Positions 1 to 10,389 are shown, numbered from the stretch's first letter. The stretch is DNA of 64,000 bases from Tolypothrix sp. FACHB-123 (GCF_014697075.1 NZ_JACJRE010000001.1:294301-358300); one strand, 5' to 3'. The notes: generated from the letters alone by a model not told the origin. Program-made: numbers and translations.

Positions 1-1544
1 GTGTAGCCAAAGGCTACTTGATGTTGCAGCAAGGTTTGTCTATCTATTGTCTTTTCTGGGGCGATGTGTCCGTTGTTATTAGGGAGATGCCCATTCCCAT
101 TGCTGCTCGCCACACCATTCCCATTGCCATTACTGGTTGCTGAATGACCTATTACCAATGATTTGAGGTCTTGACGGTGCTGTTGCAACCATTCCCCATA
201 GGGGTGCTGCTTGGCAATTCGTTGTTTAATTTCCCAATTTTTTAGCACTTCGTTGGTAGTCAAATCCACGGCAATCATTTGCCCCGGGCCGAGTCTACCT
301 TTTTCTACGATGTTTGCTTCTGGGAGATCTACTACACCCGCTTCGGAAGCGACAACAATGTAATCGTCTTTGGTAATGACGTAACGCGCAGGTCTTAAAC
401 CGTTACGATCTAAGGTTGCGCCTACTTTTTGCCCGTCACTAAATACCAATAGTGCCGGGCCATCCCACGCTTCTTGCAAACCACTGTAATATTCGTAAAA
501 ATCGGTAATTTCCGGATAATCCTTTAAAGAAGGCTGATTTTGATAAGCTTCAGGAACTAGCATCATCAAGCCTTCTAAGGGGCTGCGTCCCGATCGCACT
601 AAGAGTTCGAGGACGTTATCTAGGGTAGCTGAGTCGCTGTTGTTAATGTGAACTAAGGGCTTGAATTCTTCAATGCGATCACCCCAGACTGGATGGGCTA
701 AAGTCGCTTCTCGCGCCATCATCCAGTTAATATTGCCTAGCAAAGTATTAATTTCGCCATTATGACCCAACAACCGCATCGGTTGAGCTAAAGGCCACTT
801 GGGCATGGTATTGGTGCTAAAGCGGCGGTGATAAACAGCAAAAGCACTTTTATAAGCAGGATTTTTTAAATCTAGATAAAACTCTCCCAATACCGCCGAA
901 CGCACCATCCCTTTATAAACAATTGTGCGACTCGACAAGGAGCATATATAAAAGTCTTCAGAAACACTTTTGGCTACTTTAAAAATCCGCCGCCGGGTAA
1001 TATAAAGCGCCCTTTCTAGTTCTTCACCGCTTGTCTGTGCTGATAAAAAGACTTGTTCAATTTGCGGTTGATTTTCTTTTGCTTGTATCCCTAAAGTTTC
1101 TGGCTGTACGGGGACTACTCGCCAGCCCAATACAGTTAATTTTTCTTCAGCCGCAATTTTTTCCACCATTACCCGCGATTGTTGGGCTGCTTGGGGGTCT
1201 TGCGGTAAGAAAATCATCCCCACCGCTAAATTGCTGGTAGAGTTAGATTCTGTCCCCTTGGGGATATAGTCTTGGAACAACTCCCAAGGTATCGCAGTCA
1301 ATATCCCTGCACCATCCCCTGAATCTTGATCAGCACTACAACCACCCCGGTGTTCTAAGCAAGTCAAAGCTGTTAAAGCTTTGGTCACAATTTCGTGGCT
1401 GGCAGAATTTTGGCGATGGGCAATAAACCCCACACCACAAGCATCTCGTTCCTCAACTAACCACCTTTGTCCTTGGTAATTACCCTGTGAGTCAGTATCT
1501 GAAAATGTCATATTCTGCACTTGCTTCCTTGGTTGATTATTCAT
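1..1544 (-). CDS. gltS: Glutamate synthase large subunit, probably ferredoxin-dependent, 5' part
   Basis: This is the N-terminal part of glutamate synthase, which makes two glutamates from glutamine and 2-oxoglutarate in the GS-GOGAT ammonium assimilation pathway. About 514 codons are present and the gene continues beyond base 1. The class II glutamine amidotransferase domain is clear: a short propeptide ends at the motif ERDACGVGF, whose cysteine (residue 36 from the 1544 start) becomes the N-terminal nucleophile. HRGGCSADQDSGDG and LLGHNGEINTL follow. An Asn/Gly-rich linker near residues 480-500 is a low-complexity insertion. A second in-frame ATG at 1511 is an alternative start. The central FMN/Fe-S part is outside the window, so the ferredoxin rather than NAD(P)H type is inferred from the cyanobacterial context. 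Confidence 0.93.
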   Translation of the reverse strand, partial: MNNQPRKQVQNMTFSDTDSQGNYQGQRWLVEERDACGVGFIAHRQNSASHEIVTKALTALTCLEHRGGCSADQDSGDGAGILTAIPWELFQDYIPKGTESNSTSNLAVGMIFLPQDPQAAQQSRVMVEKIAAEEKLTVLGWRVVPVQPETLGIQAKENQPQIEQVFLSAQTSGEELERALYITRRRIFKVAKSVSEDFYICSLSSRTIVYKGMVRSAVLGEFYLDLKNPAYKSAFAVYHRRFSTNTMPKWPLAQPMRLLGHNGEINTLLGNINWMMAREATLAHPVWGDRIEEFKPLVHINNSDSATLDNVLELLVRSGRSPLEGLMMLVPEAYQNQPSLKDYPEITDFYEYYSGLQEAWDGPALLVFSDGQKVGATLDRNGLRPARYVITKDDYIVVASEAGVVDLPEANIVEKGRLGPGQMIAVDLTTNEVLKNWEIKQRIAKQHPYGEWLQQHRQDLKSLVIGHSATSNGNGNGVASSNGNGHLPNNNGHIAPEKTIDRQTLLQHQVAFGY

Positions 1545-2268
1545 AGACTGTTCCTGAAATCCTGAGTTACGAATTTTGCTGCTGCTTGTGAGAAAAACTT
1601 CTCAACCTCGAGCAATGGGGGAAAAATATCAACGCCGAAATTTGAGGAAAAAAATTAACTTCGGTTCTATATTTAGGTTTACCCGTGTTAAAATATTCGC
1701 GTTATTTTTATGTGTTTACGCTGAGTTAGCTAAATTACTTTTACCCTATTAGCTTTATATTTATATCGTGAAGCTAAGTGTTTTCTCAATTCTTTTCCAG
1801 ATGACAGTGATTTTTCAGGTAAAGGTAGTTATCACCAACCTGATCTTAAAGTTGCCAAAATTACCTGAATAAGGTCAGAAACTTCAGCCTATTACACTAT
1901 ATGCCCATTTGACACTTCCTAAATATTGCTCTTGGTATCAAAAATTTTTGTTGATTCTTATTGATTGCCACTGGCGTCACTACTAGCTATACCTCACTCA
2001 AGTATTAGCAGTAGCAAACATCGGTGAGGGGTGAATAATTTAATCCAGCATTAGTTACCAAGACTACCATCTTGGGCTGCTGAAAGTGCCAGTTAAAACA
2101 CTGAGTTGCAGTAGTTTTATGAAGAAACGCTTGTTTATGCTCATAAGAGACAACAAGCCATCATATATACTATCACGTTTATTTAAAACTCAGATCGTTA
2201 TTGTTTAATAATTCTGCATCATAAGTGAACCTATATCTTGGGTGACCACTTTCCAAAGTATCTCGTAA
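1545..2268. other. Intergenic region between divergent gltS and glycosidase genes
   Basis: This 724-base AT-rich spacer separates two divergent genes, so it must hold both promoters. I found no perfect NtcA site (GTA-N8-TAC), no convincing -35/-10 pair and no strong hairpin. A 29-codon open frame near 2119 has no support beyond being open. Confidence 0.5.
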
Positions 2269-4263
2269 ATGATGTTAAAAATGCCGAATTGCGATCGCAA
2301 AAAATACAGTAATGCTATTGTCAAGCAGAGCGATAGCAGATGGTTTCTGACTTATATCTCACCTGTAGTTGTTACGGCACTGTGTTTATATACTACCAGT
2401 CTTACCAGGGCCCAACAGTTACCTACAAGCAATATCCCTGCACCCACTGTAAAACCAGAGGCGTCTACAGTTCCCTCAAATCGGGGCATTATCTATGGTA
2501 ATCAAATTTCCCTCAATGGTCGGACTGTTGCAGGGGCTTGGCTACAGCGTCCTGTAAATGCAGATCAACCGACAATTCACATCAGTGACGGCGCACTCCG
2601 ACAATTAATCGGGGTGGACTTATTAAATACTAACAATCCTGCCCAACAACCAATAGAGTGGTTTTCACCCAATAGTACACCAACATCTTTAAGTGCTTGG
2701 CTGCAAAGAGGATATCGCTATTTAGATATTACAAATTTAGCGCAGACAGCAGGATGGCAAATCCAAGCCAATGGCAACATTTTAGTAATTTCTACTCCAA
2801 CTGCAAAAGTCAGAGAAATTTCACAAAATCAAGAAAGTTTTGGCGATCGTTTGACTGTAAATCTAGACCGTCCCACACCTTGGCAAGTTAGGCAAGAGTT
2901 ACCTGTCAAAAGCCCCCAAGATCCAGATACGCCAACTGCTAAACCTGCTAAAATTCCCAATCGCATCTGGAAAGTCACCATCGATGGGATAGCCGATCCG
3001 GCTTTGATACAACTGTATAGTCCCCTACCGCCAACACCATTACCAGCGCCAGTACCAAATCTGCTCAAACAGTTATTACCTGCACCAGAAGCATTAATCA
3101 AGCAAGTGGAGGTAGTCAACAATCAAACAGTTATTAGTTTGAGCATTCCTTTTGGGATGTCACCCAGAATTACTACTGTCGCTAATCCCAATCGCCTGAT
3201 TATTGATGTACGACCGGATGCATTAGTAGCAAAAGATATTACCTGGGCTAGGGGATTACGCTGGCGACAGCAGATAGTCAATTTAGGTAAAGAACGCTTC
3301 CCAGTTGTTTGGCTAGAAATTAATCCCCGCGCCTTTGGGTTAACATTAAAACCGATTCACAGCAATCCCAATGCAGTAGAGGGAACTTCTCCCTTAATGC
3401 AAATAGCACCGAGATATTCAGCCGCAGCCGCCATTAATGCTGGTTACTTTAACCGCAATAATCGCTTACCTTTAGGTGCAATTCGCCAAAATGGGCAATG
3501 GATATCCGGGCCGATCTTAAACCGAGGCGCGATCGCTTGGAACAATTCAGGACAATTTTACTTCGATCGCCTGACCTTACAAGAAACTTTAACTGCATCG
3601 AATAATTTGCGTTCGCCAATTCTCTTTCTCAACAGCGCCTATATTCAAAGTGGTATAGCCCGTTACACCAGCCTTTGGGGACAATCTTACACCCCCCTTT
3701 CAGATAACGAAATCATCTTGACAGTCCAAAAAGAGCAAGTTATCACTCAATTACCGGGTGGTAAAGCTGGGCAAACAAGCTTTCCTATTCCCCCTGATGG
3801 CTACCTGCTTGTTTTGAGAGGTAACGCTGTCAATACTGCTGCCCAATTACCTCTAGGTACCACGATAAACATTACTAGCACCACAATTTCTAGTGATTTT
3901 AGTCGTTATCCCAACATCATTGGTGCAGGGCCGCTACTCATCAAAAATCGTCAAATTGTTCTTGATGGTAAAGCCGAAAGATTTAGCGATGCCTTTATTG
4001 CGGAAAAAGCTATTCGCAGTGGTATCTGTACCAATAGCACAGGTCAATTGATGATTACAGCCACACACAACCGTGCAGGCGGCCCCGGCCCAACTTTAGC
4101 GGAACATGCTCAACTAATGCAACTTCTAGGTTGTGTAGATGCTCTCAATTTGGACGGTGGTAGTTCCACCAGTCTTTACCTAGGAGGGCAATTGCTTGAC
4201 CGTTCCCCCAATACTGCTGCCCGTGTCCACAACGGCATTGGTATTTTCTTGGAACAAAAGTAA
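2269..4263 (+). CDS. Secreted phosphodiester glycosidase (NAGPA-type) family protein
   Basis: The protein has 664 residues. A hydrophobic segment at about 25-47 followed by TRA-QQ looks like a signal peptide, so it is probably exported. Residues about 60-200 are Pro/Gln-rich and may include a small copper-amine-oxidase-like fold; around 305-320 lies an AMIN-like strand (RLIIDVRPDAL). The C-terminal 290 residues match the phosphodiester glycosidase family (NAGPA, formerly DUF2233): AINAGYFN near 386, HNRAGGPGPTLAEHA near 605 and LNLDGGSSTSLY near 626. In mammals this family uncovers mannose-6-phosphate; bacterial members act on surface polysaccharide or peptidoglycan-linked sugars, and the substrate here is unknown. 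It is a monocistronic gene by spacing. Confidence 0.85.
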   Translation: MMLKMPNCDRKKYSNAIVKQSDSRWFLTYISPVVVTALCLYTTSLTRAQQLPTSNIPAPTVKPEASTVPSNRGIIYGNQISLNGRTVAGAWLQRPVNADQPTIHISDGALRQLIGVDLLNTNNPAQQPIEWFSPNSTPTSLSAWLQRGYRYLDITNLAQTAGWQIQANGNILVISTPTAKVREISQNQESFGDRLTVNLDRPTPWQVRQELPVKSPQDPDTPTAKPAKIPNRIWKVTIDGIADPALIQLYSPLPPTPLPAPVPNLLKQLLPAPEALIKQVEVVNNQTVISLSIPFGMSPRITTVANPNRLIIDVRPDALVAKDITWARGLRWRQQIVNLGKERFPVVWLEINPRAFGLTLKPIHSNPNAVEGTSPLMQIAPRYSAAAAINAGYFNRNNRLPLGAIRQNGQWISGPILNRGAIAWNNSGQFYFDRLTLQETLTASNNLRSPILFLNSAYIQSGIARYTSLWGQSYTPLSDNEIILTVQKEQVITQLPGGKAGQTSFPIPPDGYLLVLRGNAVNTAAQLPLGTTINITSTTISSDFSRYPNIIGAGPLLIKNRQIVLDGKAERFSDAFIAEKAIRSGICTNSTGQLMITATHNRAGGPGPTLAEHAQLMQLLGCVDALNLDGGSSTSLYLGGQLLDRSPNTAARVHNGIGIFLEQK

Positions 4264-4265
4264 GG

Positions 4266-4362
4266 AATTGGGCATGGGGCATTGGGCATTGGAAACAATT
4301 TTGGATTTTGGATTTTAGATTTTAGATTAAAATCCAAAATCGCAAATCTAAAATCTAAAATT
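4266..4362. repeat. Heptamer repeat plus A/T inverted repeat
   Basis: Just after the glycosidase stop codon there are short tandem copies of a GGGCATT-type heptamer (4266-4292). They are followed by an imperfect hairpin built from GATTTTA units, with arms at about 4312-4328 and 4345-4361. Such elements are scattered between genes in filamentous cyanobacteria. The hairpin could also act as a weak transcription terminator. Confidence 0.7.
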
Positions 4363-4523
4363 CATTGTCCTCCTTGTCCCCCCTCTGCCTACCCAACACA
4401 TTTCCAGCACTATATTTTTCTCTTTGTTATGGTAGGCAAGGTACGACTCAATTCTTGATGTTCGCAACTACACGGTAACACCAGAGTTCTCATCAATGGT
4501 TCTTAGAGTACAGACGGTTTTTA

Positions 4524-4973
4524 ATGTCTTTCAATGAGGTTACTATGGTTCAAATTTCCGAAACAACACAAACTAACACTCTCCCCTTACCTTCATCTGT
4601 GACTTCCAGAGGCGTTGCAGCTACAGAATTACGCCCTTGGGGTTCTTTCACAGTGTTGGAAGAAGGACGAGGATATAAAATTAAACGCATTGAAGTTAAG
4701 CCAGGACACCGCCTCAGCCTGCAAATGCACCATCACCGCAGCGAACACTGGATTGTTGTTTGTGGTACAGCTAGGGTATTGTGCGGCGATCGCGAAATTT
4801 TATTAACTAACAATCAATCTACCTATGTACCTCAATGTACAGCCCACCGTCTAGAGAACCCTGGTGTCATTCCCTTGGTTTTAATCGAAGTTCAAAATGG
4901 TGAATACTTGGGTGAAGACGACATCATCCGCTATCAAGATGATTACGCCCGCACTGGCGAGCCAAGCCGTTAA
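4524..4973 (+). CDS. Cupin protein, mannose-6-phosphate isomerase type II C-terminal-like
   Basis: This 149-residue single-domain cupin resembles the isomerase half of bifunctional mannose-1-phosphate guanylyltransferase/mannose-6-phosphate isomerase. The family signature starts at RPWGSF (37-42). The metal-binding first cupin motif holds His69, His70, His71 and His75 (MHHHRSEHW), and the second motif has YVPQCTAHRLENPG. Such stand-alone cupins are thought to interconvert fructose-6-phosphate and mannose-6-phosphate, feeding GDP-mannose synthesis for surface polysaccharides; activity here is inferred. A second ATG at 4545 (MVQISETT) may be the true start, because the first seven codons look non-conserved. 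A terminator hairpin follows. Confidence 0.85.
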   Translation: MSFNEVTMVQISETTQTNTLPLPSSVTSRGVAATELRPWGSFTVLEEGRGYKIKRIEVKPGHRLSLQMHHHRSEHWIVVCGTARVLCGDREILLTNNQSTYVPQCTAHRLENPGVIPLVLIEVQNGEYLGEDDIIRYQDDYARTGEPSR

Positions 4974-5002
4974 ATTGTCCTAATTTAGCAATCTTTCACC
5001 TT

Positions 5003-5030
5003 ATCCCACCTGTTTATCGGGTGGGATTTT
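5003..5030 (+). terminator. Rho-independent terminator after the cupin gene
   Basis: An 8-bp perfect stem (ATCCCACC with GGTGGGAT, 5003-5010 and 5020-5027) is followed by a short T run, 30 bases after the cupin stop codon. Confidence 0.75.
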
Positions 5031-5069
5031 GCATTAAGGATTCGGTAGGTAATATTGATTTTTCTCCCC

Positions 5070-5140
5070 AATGCCCAATGCCCAATGCCCAATGCCCAAT
5101 GCCCAATGCCCCATGCCCAATGCCCAATGCCCAATGCCCC
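5070..5140. repeat. Short tandem repeat, ten AATGCCC units
   Basis: Ten head-to-tail copies of the heptamer AATGCCC, one with a single change (CATGCCC at 5112-5118), lie between the cupin and IscA-like genes. This is a classic short tandemly repeated repetitive sequence of heterocystous cyanobacteria and probably varies in copy number. Confidence 0.9.
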
Positions 5141-5190
5141 ATTCTGTAATACTCTAAAGATCGGGTTTAAAATGTCTAAGAATAAACTCT

Positions 5191-5523
5191 ATGATTCAAT
5201 TGAGTCCCGCAGCTGCAAATGAAATCTTTAGGTTAAAGTTAAAGCAGCCACAAAATGTTTTATTTCGATTAACAATTAAACCTGGTGGTTGTTCTGGCTG
5301 GTTTTACGATCTGTCTTTTGATGAAACTGTTAAAGTTGGCGATCGCACTTTTGACTTGAATGGTATTCCTTCAGTGATCGATGCCGAGAGTTTAAAATAT
5401 ATTAATGGTTTAACCGTTGATTATTCAGAAGATCTCATGGGTGGGGGCTTTCGCTTCCAAAATCCCCAAGCGATCGCCATTTGTGGATGTGGCAATTCTT
5501 TCGAGCTGAATCCAGAATATTGA
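5191..5523 (+). CDS. A-type iron-sulfur cluster carrier (IscA/SufA/ErpA/HesB family)
   Basis: The 110-residue protein has the HesB-like fold with the three invariant cysteines of A-type carriers: Cys34 in GGCSGW and Cys98/Cys100 in CGCGNSF at the C terminus. These ligate a transient [2Fe-2S] or [4Fe-4S] cluster that is passed to apo-enzymes in the cytoplasm. Length is normal for the family. No other Fe-S assembly gene is adjacent, so whether it is the SufA-like or IscA-like paralogue cannot be told from context. The gene follows a heptamer repeat array and precedes the str operon promoter. Confidence 0.93.
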   Translation: MIQLSPAAANEIFRLKLKQPQNVLFRLTIKPGGCSGWFYDLSFDETVKVGDRTFDLNGIPSVIDAESLKYINGLTVDYSEDLMGGGFRFQNPQAIAICGCGNSFELNPEY

Positions 5524-5580
5524 GTCAACCATCAATAATCTAGAACATTCACAGACTCAAAAATCCCCGAAAAATACTAA

Positions 5581-5610
5581 TTGACATGAAATCCTGAAAA
5601 AAGTTATAAT
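5581..5610 (+). promoter_or_regulatory. Consensus housekeeping promoter of the str operon
   Basis: A perfect -35 box TTGACA (5581-5586) and a perfect -10 box TATAAT (5605-5610) are separated by 18 bp, 50 bases upstream of the rpsL start. This fits strong sigma-70-type (cyanobacterial SigA) transcription of the ribosomal operon. Confidence 0.85.
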
Positions 5611-5659
5611 TAGGATTTGTTAAAACTTAGACCCTAAGCAGCTTCACGCGCTGTAACTC

Positions 5660-6043
5660 ATGCCAACTATACAGCAGCTCATACGTAATGAACGCGAAAA
5701 AGCGCGTCAGAAAACCAAGTCTCCTGCTCTGAAACAATGCCCCCAACGCCGGGGTGTATGTACCAGAGTATACACGACTACTCCTAAAAAGCCTAACTCA
5801 GCCCTCCGGAAAGTGGCAAGAGTCAGGTTGACTTCTGGATTTGAAGTAACAGCTTACATTCCAGGTATCGGTCACAACCTCCAAGAACACTCTGTTGTGA
5901 TGATTCGTGGTGGTCGGGTTAAGGATCTCCCTGGTGTGAGATACCATATTATCCGTGGCACCTTAGATACAGCCGGGGTCAAAGACCGCAAGCAAGGACG
6001 TTCCAAGTATGGAACCAAGCGTCCCAAAGAAGCGAAAAAATAG
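5660..6043 (+). CDS. rpsL: 30S ribosomal protein S12
   Basis: S12 (127 residues) sits at the decoding centre of the small subunit and controls translational accuracy. The conserved block [18 protein letters not shown] (about 40-57) carries the lysine whose replacement gives streptomycin resistance elsewhere; here it is wild type. The second block [13 protein letters not shown] is also intact. It is the first gene of the str operon, directly behind a consensus promoter, and is followed by a strong hairpin and a 380-base spacer before rpsG. Confidence 0.98.
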   Translation: MPTIQQLIRNEREKARQKTKSPALKQCPQRRGVCTRVYTTTPKKPNSALRKVARVRLTSGFEVTAYIPGIGHNLQEHSVVMIRGGRVKDLPGVRYHIIRGTLDTAGVKDRKQGRSKYGTKRPKEAKK

Positions 6044-6423
6044 GAACTAGACGATTAATCGAATTAAATTACGATTAATCGTCTGGCCTAAAAGGACGCA
6101 CCGAACAAAAAAGGGCATTCGCCGCAGCATTAGTTATACTTCTTTTGTCTGTGTCAACAAATCAAGTTTTTCACTAAGCGAGCAAGTGTAGGAACTTTTG
6201 ACCAGAATCGTAGAAAGTGACAGCAACGCTTTAATCTAGATATTAAGGTTTATGAATGTTGTCGCCTTGTTTATCTGAAGTCAGGTAACAAGTGAATTAG
6301 GTTGACCTGGCTGCATCTGTAAAAGAAAAATTCAGGAAGTTTGAGCGGCGGTTCGTACCGCTTTTAGTTTCCGGTGTCTGATAGCATATAATTTCGTTGC
6401 CAAAACCGAATTAAGGGTGAAGT
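6044..6423 (+). other. Long rpsL-rpsG intercistronic spacer
   Basis: The 380-base gap within the str operon has no credible gene. It contains a perfect hairpin right after rpsL (6049-6084), a smaller GC hairpin (AGCGG/CCGCT, about 6343-6365) and a TATAAT box at 6387-6392 with only a poor -35 candidate. It may hold an internal promoter for rpsG or a control element for S7 feedback, which in E. coli also maps to the rpsL-rpsG spacer. Either role is inference. Confidence 0.5.
6049..6084 (+). terminator. Perfect 13-bp hairpin after rpsL
   Basis: Arms AGACGATTAATCG (6049-6061) and its exact complement (6072-6084) enclose a 10-base loop, starting 6 bases after the rpsL stop. No T run follows, so it may be a processing or stability element or an attenuator rather than a classic terminator. 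Confidence 0.6.
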
Positions 6424-6894
6424 ATGTCTCGTCGTGGTGTTAGTCAAAGGCGCCCAGTTCCGCCTGACTCAGTTTATAATAGCCGCCTGGTTAGCATGAT
6501 AATGCGGCGCATAATGCGTCATGGAAAAAAATCACTAGCGGCACGCATCGTTTATGATGCGATGAAAACAATTGAAGAACGCACTGGTAATCCAGCGTTA
6601 GAAACCTTTGAAAGAGCAGTGCGTAACGCAACTCCTTTAGTAGAAGTCAAAGCTCGCCGAGTTGGTGGAGCTACCTATCAAGTACCAATGGAAGTGCGTT
6701 CAGAACGGGGTACTACCCTAGCACTACGTTGGCTGGTACAATTTTCTCGTTCTCGACCCGGACGCACAATGGCTGGCAAGTTGGCCAATGAGTTAATGGA
6801 TGCAGCCAACGAAACTGGAAATGCTATTCGTAAGCGGGAAGAAACACACCGCATGGCAGAAGCCAACAAAGCCTTTGCTCACTATCGTTACTAA
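6424..6894 (+). CDS. rpsG: 30S ribosomal protein S7
   Basis: S7 (156 residues) nucleates assembly of the 30S head by binding the 3' major domain of 16S rRNA and lies near the E site. The protein opens [16 protein letters not shown] and keeps the rRNA-contact stretch [12 protein letters not shown] and the RSRPGRTM segment. Length is normal for bacteria. A purine-rich stretch (AAGGGTGA) precedes the start. It is the second gene of the str operon, 138 bases before fusA. Confidence 0.98.
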   Translation: MSRRGVSQRRPVPPDSVYNSRLVSMIMRRIMRHGKKSLAARIVYDAMKTIEERTGNPALETFERAVRNATPLVEVKARRVGGATYQVPMEVRSERGTTLALRWLVQFSRSRPGRTMAGKLANELMDAANETGNAIRKREETHRMAEANKAFAHYRY

Positions 6895-7021
6895 ATCCAA
6901 AAGCGGTATATCGTGATATCTGGTAACGATATATCGCGGGGTTCAAAAAAAGACGGTTTTCCGTAAAAGTATAGAATCTTAACAAAGAGTAATATACAAG
7001 ATATCATGAGGCAAAAACTAT

Positions 7022-7027
7022 AGGAGG
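7022..7027 (+). promoter_or_regulatory. Strong ribosome binding site that fixes the fusA GTG start
   Basis: AGGAGG lies a few bases before the GTG at 7033, giving a near-perfect Shine-Dalgarno match and supporting the non-ATG start of EF-G. Confidence 0.8.
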
Positions 7028-7032
7028 CTACT

Positions 7033-9111
7033 GTGGCACGCACGATCCCGCTAGAGAGAGTACGCAATATCGGCATTGCGGCGCATATAGATGCGGGCAA
7101 GACAACAACAACAGAGAGAATATTGTTTTACTCTGGGATAATTCATAAAATTGGCGAAGTCCATGAAGGAACCGCCGTTACCGACTGGATGGAGCAAGAG
7201 AGGGAAAGAGGTATTACCATCACCGCTGCTGCGATCAGTACCAGTTGGAAAGATCATCAAATAAACATTATCGATACTCCAGGTCACGTTGACTTCACTA
7301 TCGAAGTTGAACGCTCCATGCGTGTGTTGGATGGTGTAATCGCCGTGTTCTGTTCTGTAGGTGGTGTTCAACCCCAATCAGAGACAGTATGGCGACAAGC
7401 AGACCGCTATAAAGTGCCGCGCATAGCCTTTATCAACAAGATGGATCGTACAGGCGCGAACTTCTACAGAGTTCACGAGCAAATGCGCGATCGCTTGCGA
7501 GCTAATGCCATAGCCATTCAACTACCAATTGGTAGTGAAACCGAATTTAAAGGCATCGTTGACCTGGTACGGATGCGTGCCTATATTTACAACAACGATC
7601 AGGGAACAGATATTCAGGAAACTGAAATTCCCGCCGAATTGCAAGAGCAAGCTGCAGAATACCGCACCAAACTCATCGAAGCAGTATCAGAAACCGATGA
7701 TGATTTGATGACTAAGTACTTCGAGGGTGAAGAACTTACAGAAGCGGAAATTCAGACTGCTCTGCGCAAAGGAACCATCGCGGGTTCAATTGTACCAGTG
7801 CTTTGCGGTTCAGCATTCAAAAATAAAGGCGTACAGCTGATGTTGGATGCGGTTGTAGATTATCTACCAGCACCAATTGATGTCCCCGCAATTCAAGGTA
7901 CATTGCCTAACGGTGATACTGTTGAACGTCGGGCTGATGATAACGAACCTTTATCAGCTTTAGCATTCAAGATTATGGCTGACCCATATGGTCGCCTAAC
8001 CTTTGTGCGCGTTTATTCTGGTGTTCTCAAGAAAGGCAGCTACATTCTCAACGCGACCAAGAATAAGAAAGAACGGATCTCACGCCTAGTTATTTTGAAA
8101 GCGGATGAACGACAAGATGTCGAAGAAATGCGGGCTGGAGATCTAGGTGCAGCGTTGGGTTTGAAAGATACTTTAACAGGTGACACGATTACTGATGAAG
8201 GAGCGCCAGTAATTCTGGAATCTTTATTCATCCCTGAGCCTGTAATCTCGGTGGCGGTTGAACCCAAAACCAAGAATGACATGGATAAATTATCCAAGGC
8301 ACTGCAATCGCTCTCAGAAGAAGACCCGACCTTCCGCGTCCACGTCGATCCTGAAACCAACCAAACAGTGATTGCAGGGATGGGAGAGCTACACCTGGAA
8401 ATTCTGGTAGACCGGATGTTACGTGAATTTAAAGTGGAAGCAAACGTGGGTGCGCCCCAAGTTGCTTACCGCGAAACAATTCGTAAAGCAGTCTCCAAAA
8501 TCGAAGGTAAATTTATCCGCCAAAGTGGTGGTAAGGGTCAATATGGTCACGTTGTGATCGATTTGGAACCAGGTGAACCAGGAAGCGGCTTTGAATTTGT
8601 TTCTAAGATTGTGGGTGGTGTTGTACCAAAAGAGTACATTGGCCCCGCAGAACAAGGAATGAAAGAATGCTGCGAATCAGGGATTTTAGCTGGCTATCCA
8701 CTCATTGATGTGAAGGCAACATTGGTAGATGGCTCTTACCATGATGTAGACTCTTCAGAAATGGCTTTCAAAATCGCCGGATCTATGGCGTTGAAAGAAG
8801 CAGTAACCAAAGCTGCACCCGTCCTTTTAGAGCCTATGATGAAAGTCGAAGTCGAAGTTCCAGAGAACTTCCTGGGCGATGTCATGGGTGACCTCAATTC
8901 TCGTCGGGGACAAATTGAGGGTATGGGATCTGAGCAAGGTCTTGCTAAAGTGACTGCTAAAGTCCCATTGGCAGAAATGTTTGGCTACGCCACCGATATC
9001 CGGTCTAAAACCCAGGGTCGGGGCATCTTCTCAATGGAGTTTAGCCACTACGAAGAAGTGCCTCGCAACGTGGCTGAGGCAATCATCGCTAAAAGCAAAG
9101 GGAACGCTTAA
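7033..9111 (+). CDS. fusA: Translation elongation factor G
   Basis: EF-G (692 residues) is the GTPase that drives ribosomal translocation and, with RRF, ribosome recycling. G motifs are intact: AHIDAGKT (17-24), the switch I region with RGITI, DTPGH near 81-85 and NKMD near 135-138, followed by domains II-V of normal length. Translation starts at GTG with a strong Shine-Dalgarno sequence. It is the third str operon gene, 22 bases before tufA. It is the canonical form with no extension. Confidence 0.98.
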   Translation: MARTIPLERVRNIGIAAHIDAGKTTTTERILFYSGIIHKIGEVHEGTAVTDWMEQERERGITITAAAISTSWKDHQINIIDTPGHVDFTIEVERSMRVLDGVIAVFCSVGGVQPQSETVWRQADRYKVPRIAFINKMDRTGANFYRVHEQMRDRLRANAIAIQLPIGSETEFKGIVDLVRMRAYIYNNDQGTDIQETEIPAELQEQAAEYRTKLIEAVSETDDDLMTKYFEGEELTEAEIQTALRKGTIAGSIVPVLCGSAFKNKGVQLMLDAVVDYLPAPIDVPAIQGTLPNGDTVERRADDNEPLSALAFKIMADPYGRLTFVRVYSGVLKKGSYILNATKNKKERISRLVILKADERQDVEEMRAGDLGAALGLKDTLTGDTITDEGAPVILESLFIPEPVISVAVEPKTKNDMDKLSKALQSLSEEDPTFRVHVDPETNQTVIAGMGELHLEILVDRMLREFKVEANVGAPQVAYRETIRKAVSKIEGKFIRQSGGKGQYGHVVIDLEPGEPGSGFEFVSKIVGGVVPKEYIGPAEQGMKECCESGILAGYPLIDVKATLVDGSYHDVDSSEMAFKIAGSMALKEAVTKAAPVLLEPMMKVEVEVPENFLGDVMGDLNSRRGQIEGMGSEQGLAKVTAKVPLAEMFGYATDIRSKTQGRGIFSMEFSHYEEVPRNVAEAIIAKSKGNA

Positions 9112-9133
9112 TTAAAAAAGGAAACGAGCATTC

Positions 9134-10363
9134 ATGGCACGCGCAAAGTTTGAAAGGAATAAACCCCACGTTAACATCGGTACTGTTGGCCACGTTGACC
9201 ACGGTAAAACAACATTAACAGCAGCTATCACCATGACCTTGGCAGCTATGGGCCAAGCTGTAGCTAAAGGCTACGACCAAATCGACAACGCACCAGAAGA
9301 AAAGGCGCGGGGTATTACCATAAATACCGCTCACGTTGAGTATGAAACCGCCAATCGCCACTATGCTCACGTAGACTGTCCCGGACACGCTGACTACGTG
9401 AAAAACATGATCACTGGTGCGGCGCAAATGGATGGAGCAATTCTGGTAGTAGCTGCTACTGATGGCCCTATGCCTCAAACCCGCGAACACATCCTGCTAG
9501 CTAAGCAGGTAGGTGTACCCAGCCTGGTTGTCTTCTTGAACAAAGAAGACATGATGGACGACCCAGAATTACTAGAGTTGGTGGAATTAGAACTCAGAGA
9601 ATTGCTGAGCAGCTATGAATTTGATGGTGACAATATTCCCATTATCAAGGGTTCAGGTCTCAAAGCTCTAGAAAAAATGACTGCTAGCCCCAAAACTCAA
9701 CGGGGTGAAGATGAATGGGTAGATAAAATCTACCAACTGATGGACGCAGTAGATTCCTACATTCCCACTCCTGAGCGTGATATAGACAAACCCTTCTTGA
9801 TGGCGGTAGAAGACGTATTCTCCATCACAGGTCGTGGTACAGTTGCTACCGGACGGATTGAACGCGGTAAAGTTAAGGTCGGTGATGTTGTTGAGTTAGT
9901 GGGTATTAGAGACACCCGTAATACCACCGTAACCGGGATCGAGATGTTCAAGAAGAGTCTCGAAGAAGGTATGGCTGGGGATAACGCAGGTGTACTCCTA
10001 CGTGGTATCCAAAAGGCAGATATTGAACGCGGTATGGTGCTAGCTAAACCCGGTTCAATTACACCTCACACTCAATTTGAAGGTGAAGTCTACGTTCTTA
10101 AAGAATCTGAAGGTGGTCGGAAAACTCCTTTTTTCCCTGGCTACCGTCCCCAGTTCTATGTACGGACAACTGATGTAACCGGCACCATCACAGCTTTTAC
10201 CTCTGATGAAGGCGGCGCGGCAGAAATGGTCATGCCAGGCGATCGCATCAAAATGACTGTAGAATTGATCAACCCAATCGCGATTGAGCAAGGGATGCGC
10301 TTTGCAATTCGTGAAGGTGGTCGTACCATCGGTGCTGGTGTTGTTTCTAAGATTCTCAAATAA
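9134..10363 (+). CDS. tufA: Translation elongation factor Tu
   Basis: EF-Tu (409 residues) delivers aminoacyl-tRNA to the ribosome as a GTP complex. The motifs GHVDHGKT (19-26), [17 protein letters not shown] (81-85) and NKED (136-139) are present; NKED replaces the NKCD or NKVD seen in other phyla. Domains II and III are complete. The insertion that makes it longer than the about 394-residue E. coli form lies in the GTPase domain, as in other cyanobacterial and plastid EF-Tu proteins. It ends just before a strong terminator. Confidence 0.98.
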   Translation: MARAKFERNKPHVNIGTVGHVDHGKTTLTAAITMTLAAMGQAVAKGYDQIDNAPEEKARGITINTAHVEYETANRHYAHVDCPGHADYVKNMITGAAQMDGAILVVAATDGPMPQTREHILLAKQVGVPSLVVFLNKEDMMDDPELLELVELELRELLSSYEFDGDNIPIIKGSGLKALEKMTASPKTQRGEDEWVDKIYQLMDAVDSYIPTPERDIDKPFLMAVEDVFSITGRGTVATGRIERGKVKVGDVVELVGIRDTRNTTVTGIEMFKKSLEEGMAGDNAGVLLRGIQKADIERGMVLAKPGSITPHTQFEGEVYVLKESEGGRKTPFFPGYRPQFYVRTTDVTGTITAFTSDEGGAAEMVMPGDRIKMTVELINPIAIEQGMRFAIREGGRTIGAGVVSKILK

Positions 10364-10389
10364 CAACACCTTTGTAGCTCTCATTAACA

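Noticed and set aside
2119-2208. A 29-codon frame (MKKRLFML...) in the gap before the glycosidase gene
   Set aside because: Too short, with no ribosome binding site, motif or sign of conservation.
1545-2268. NtcA binding site expected upstream of gltS
   Set aside because: No GTA-N8-TAC sequence was found in the gap.
5070-5140. Heptamer array as a CRISPR-like repeat
   Set aside because: Units are only 7 bases with no spacers; it is a simple tandem repeat.
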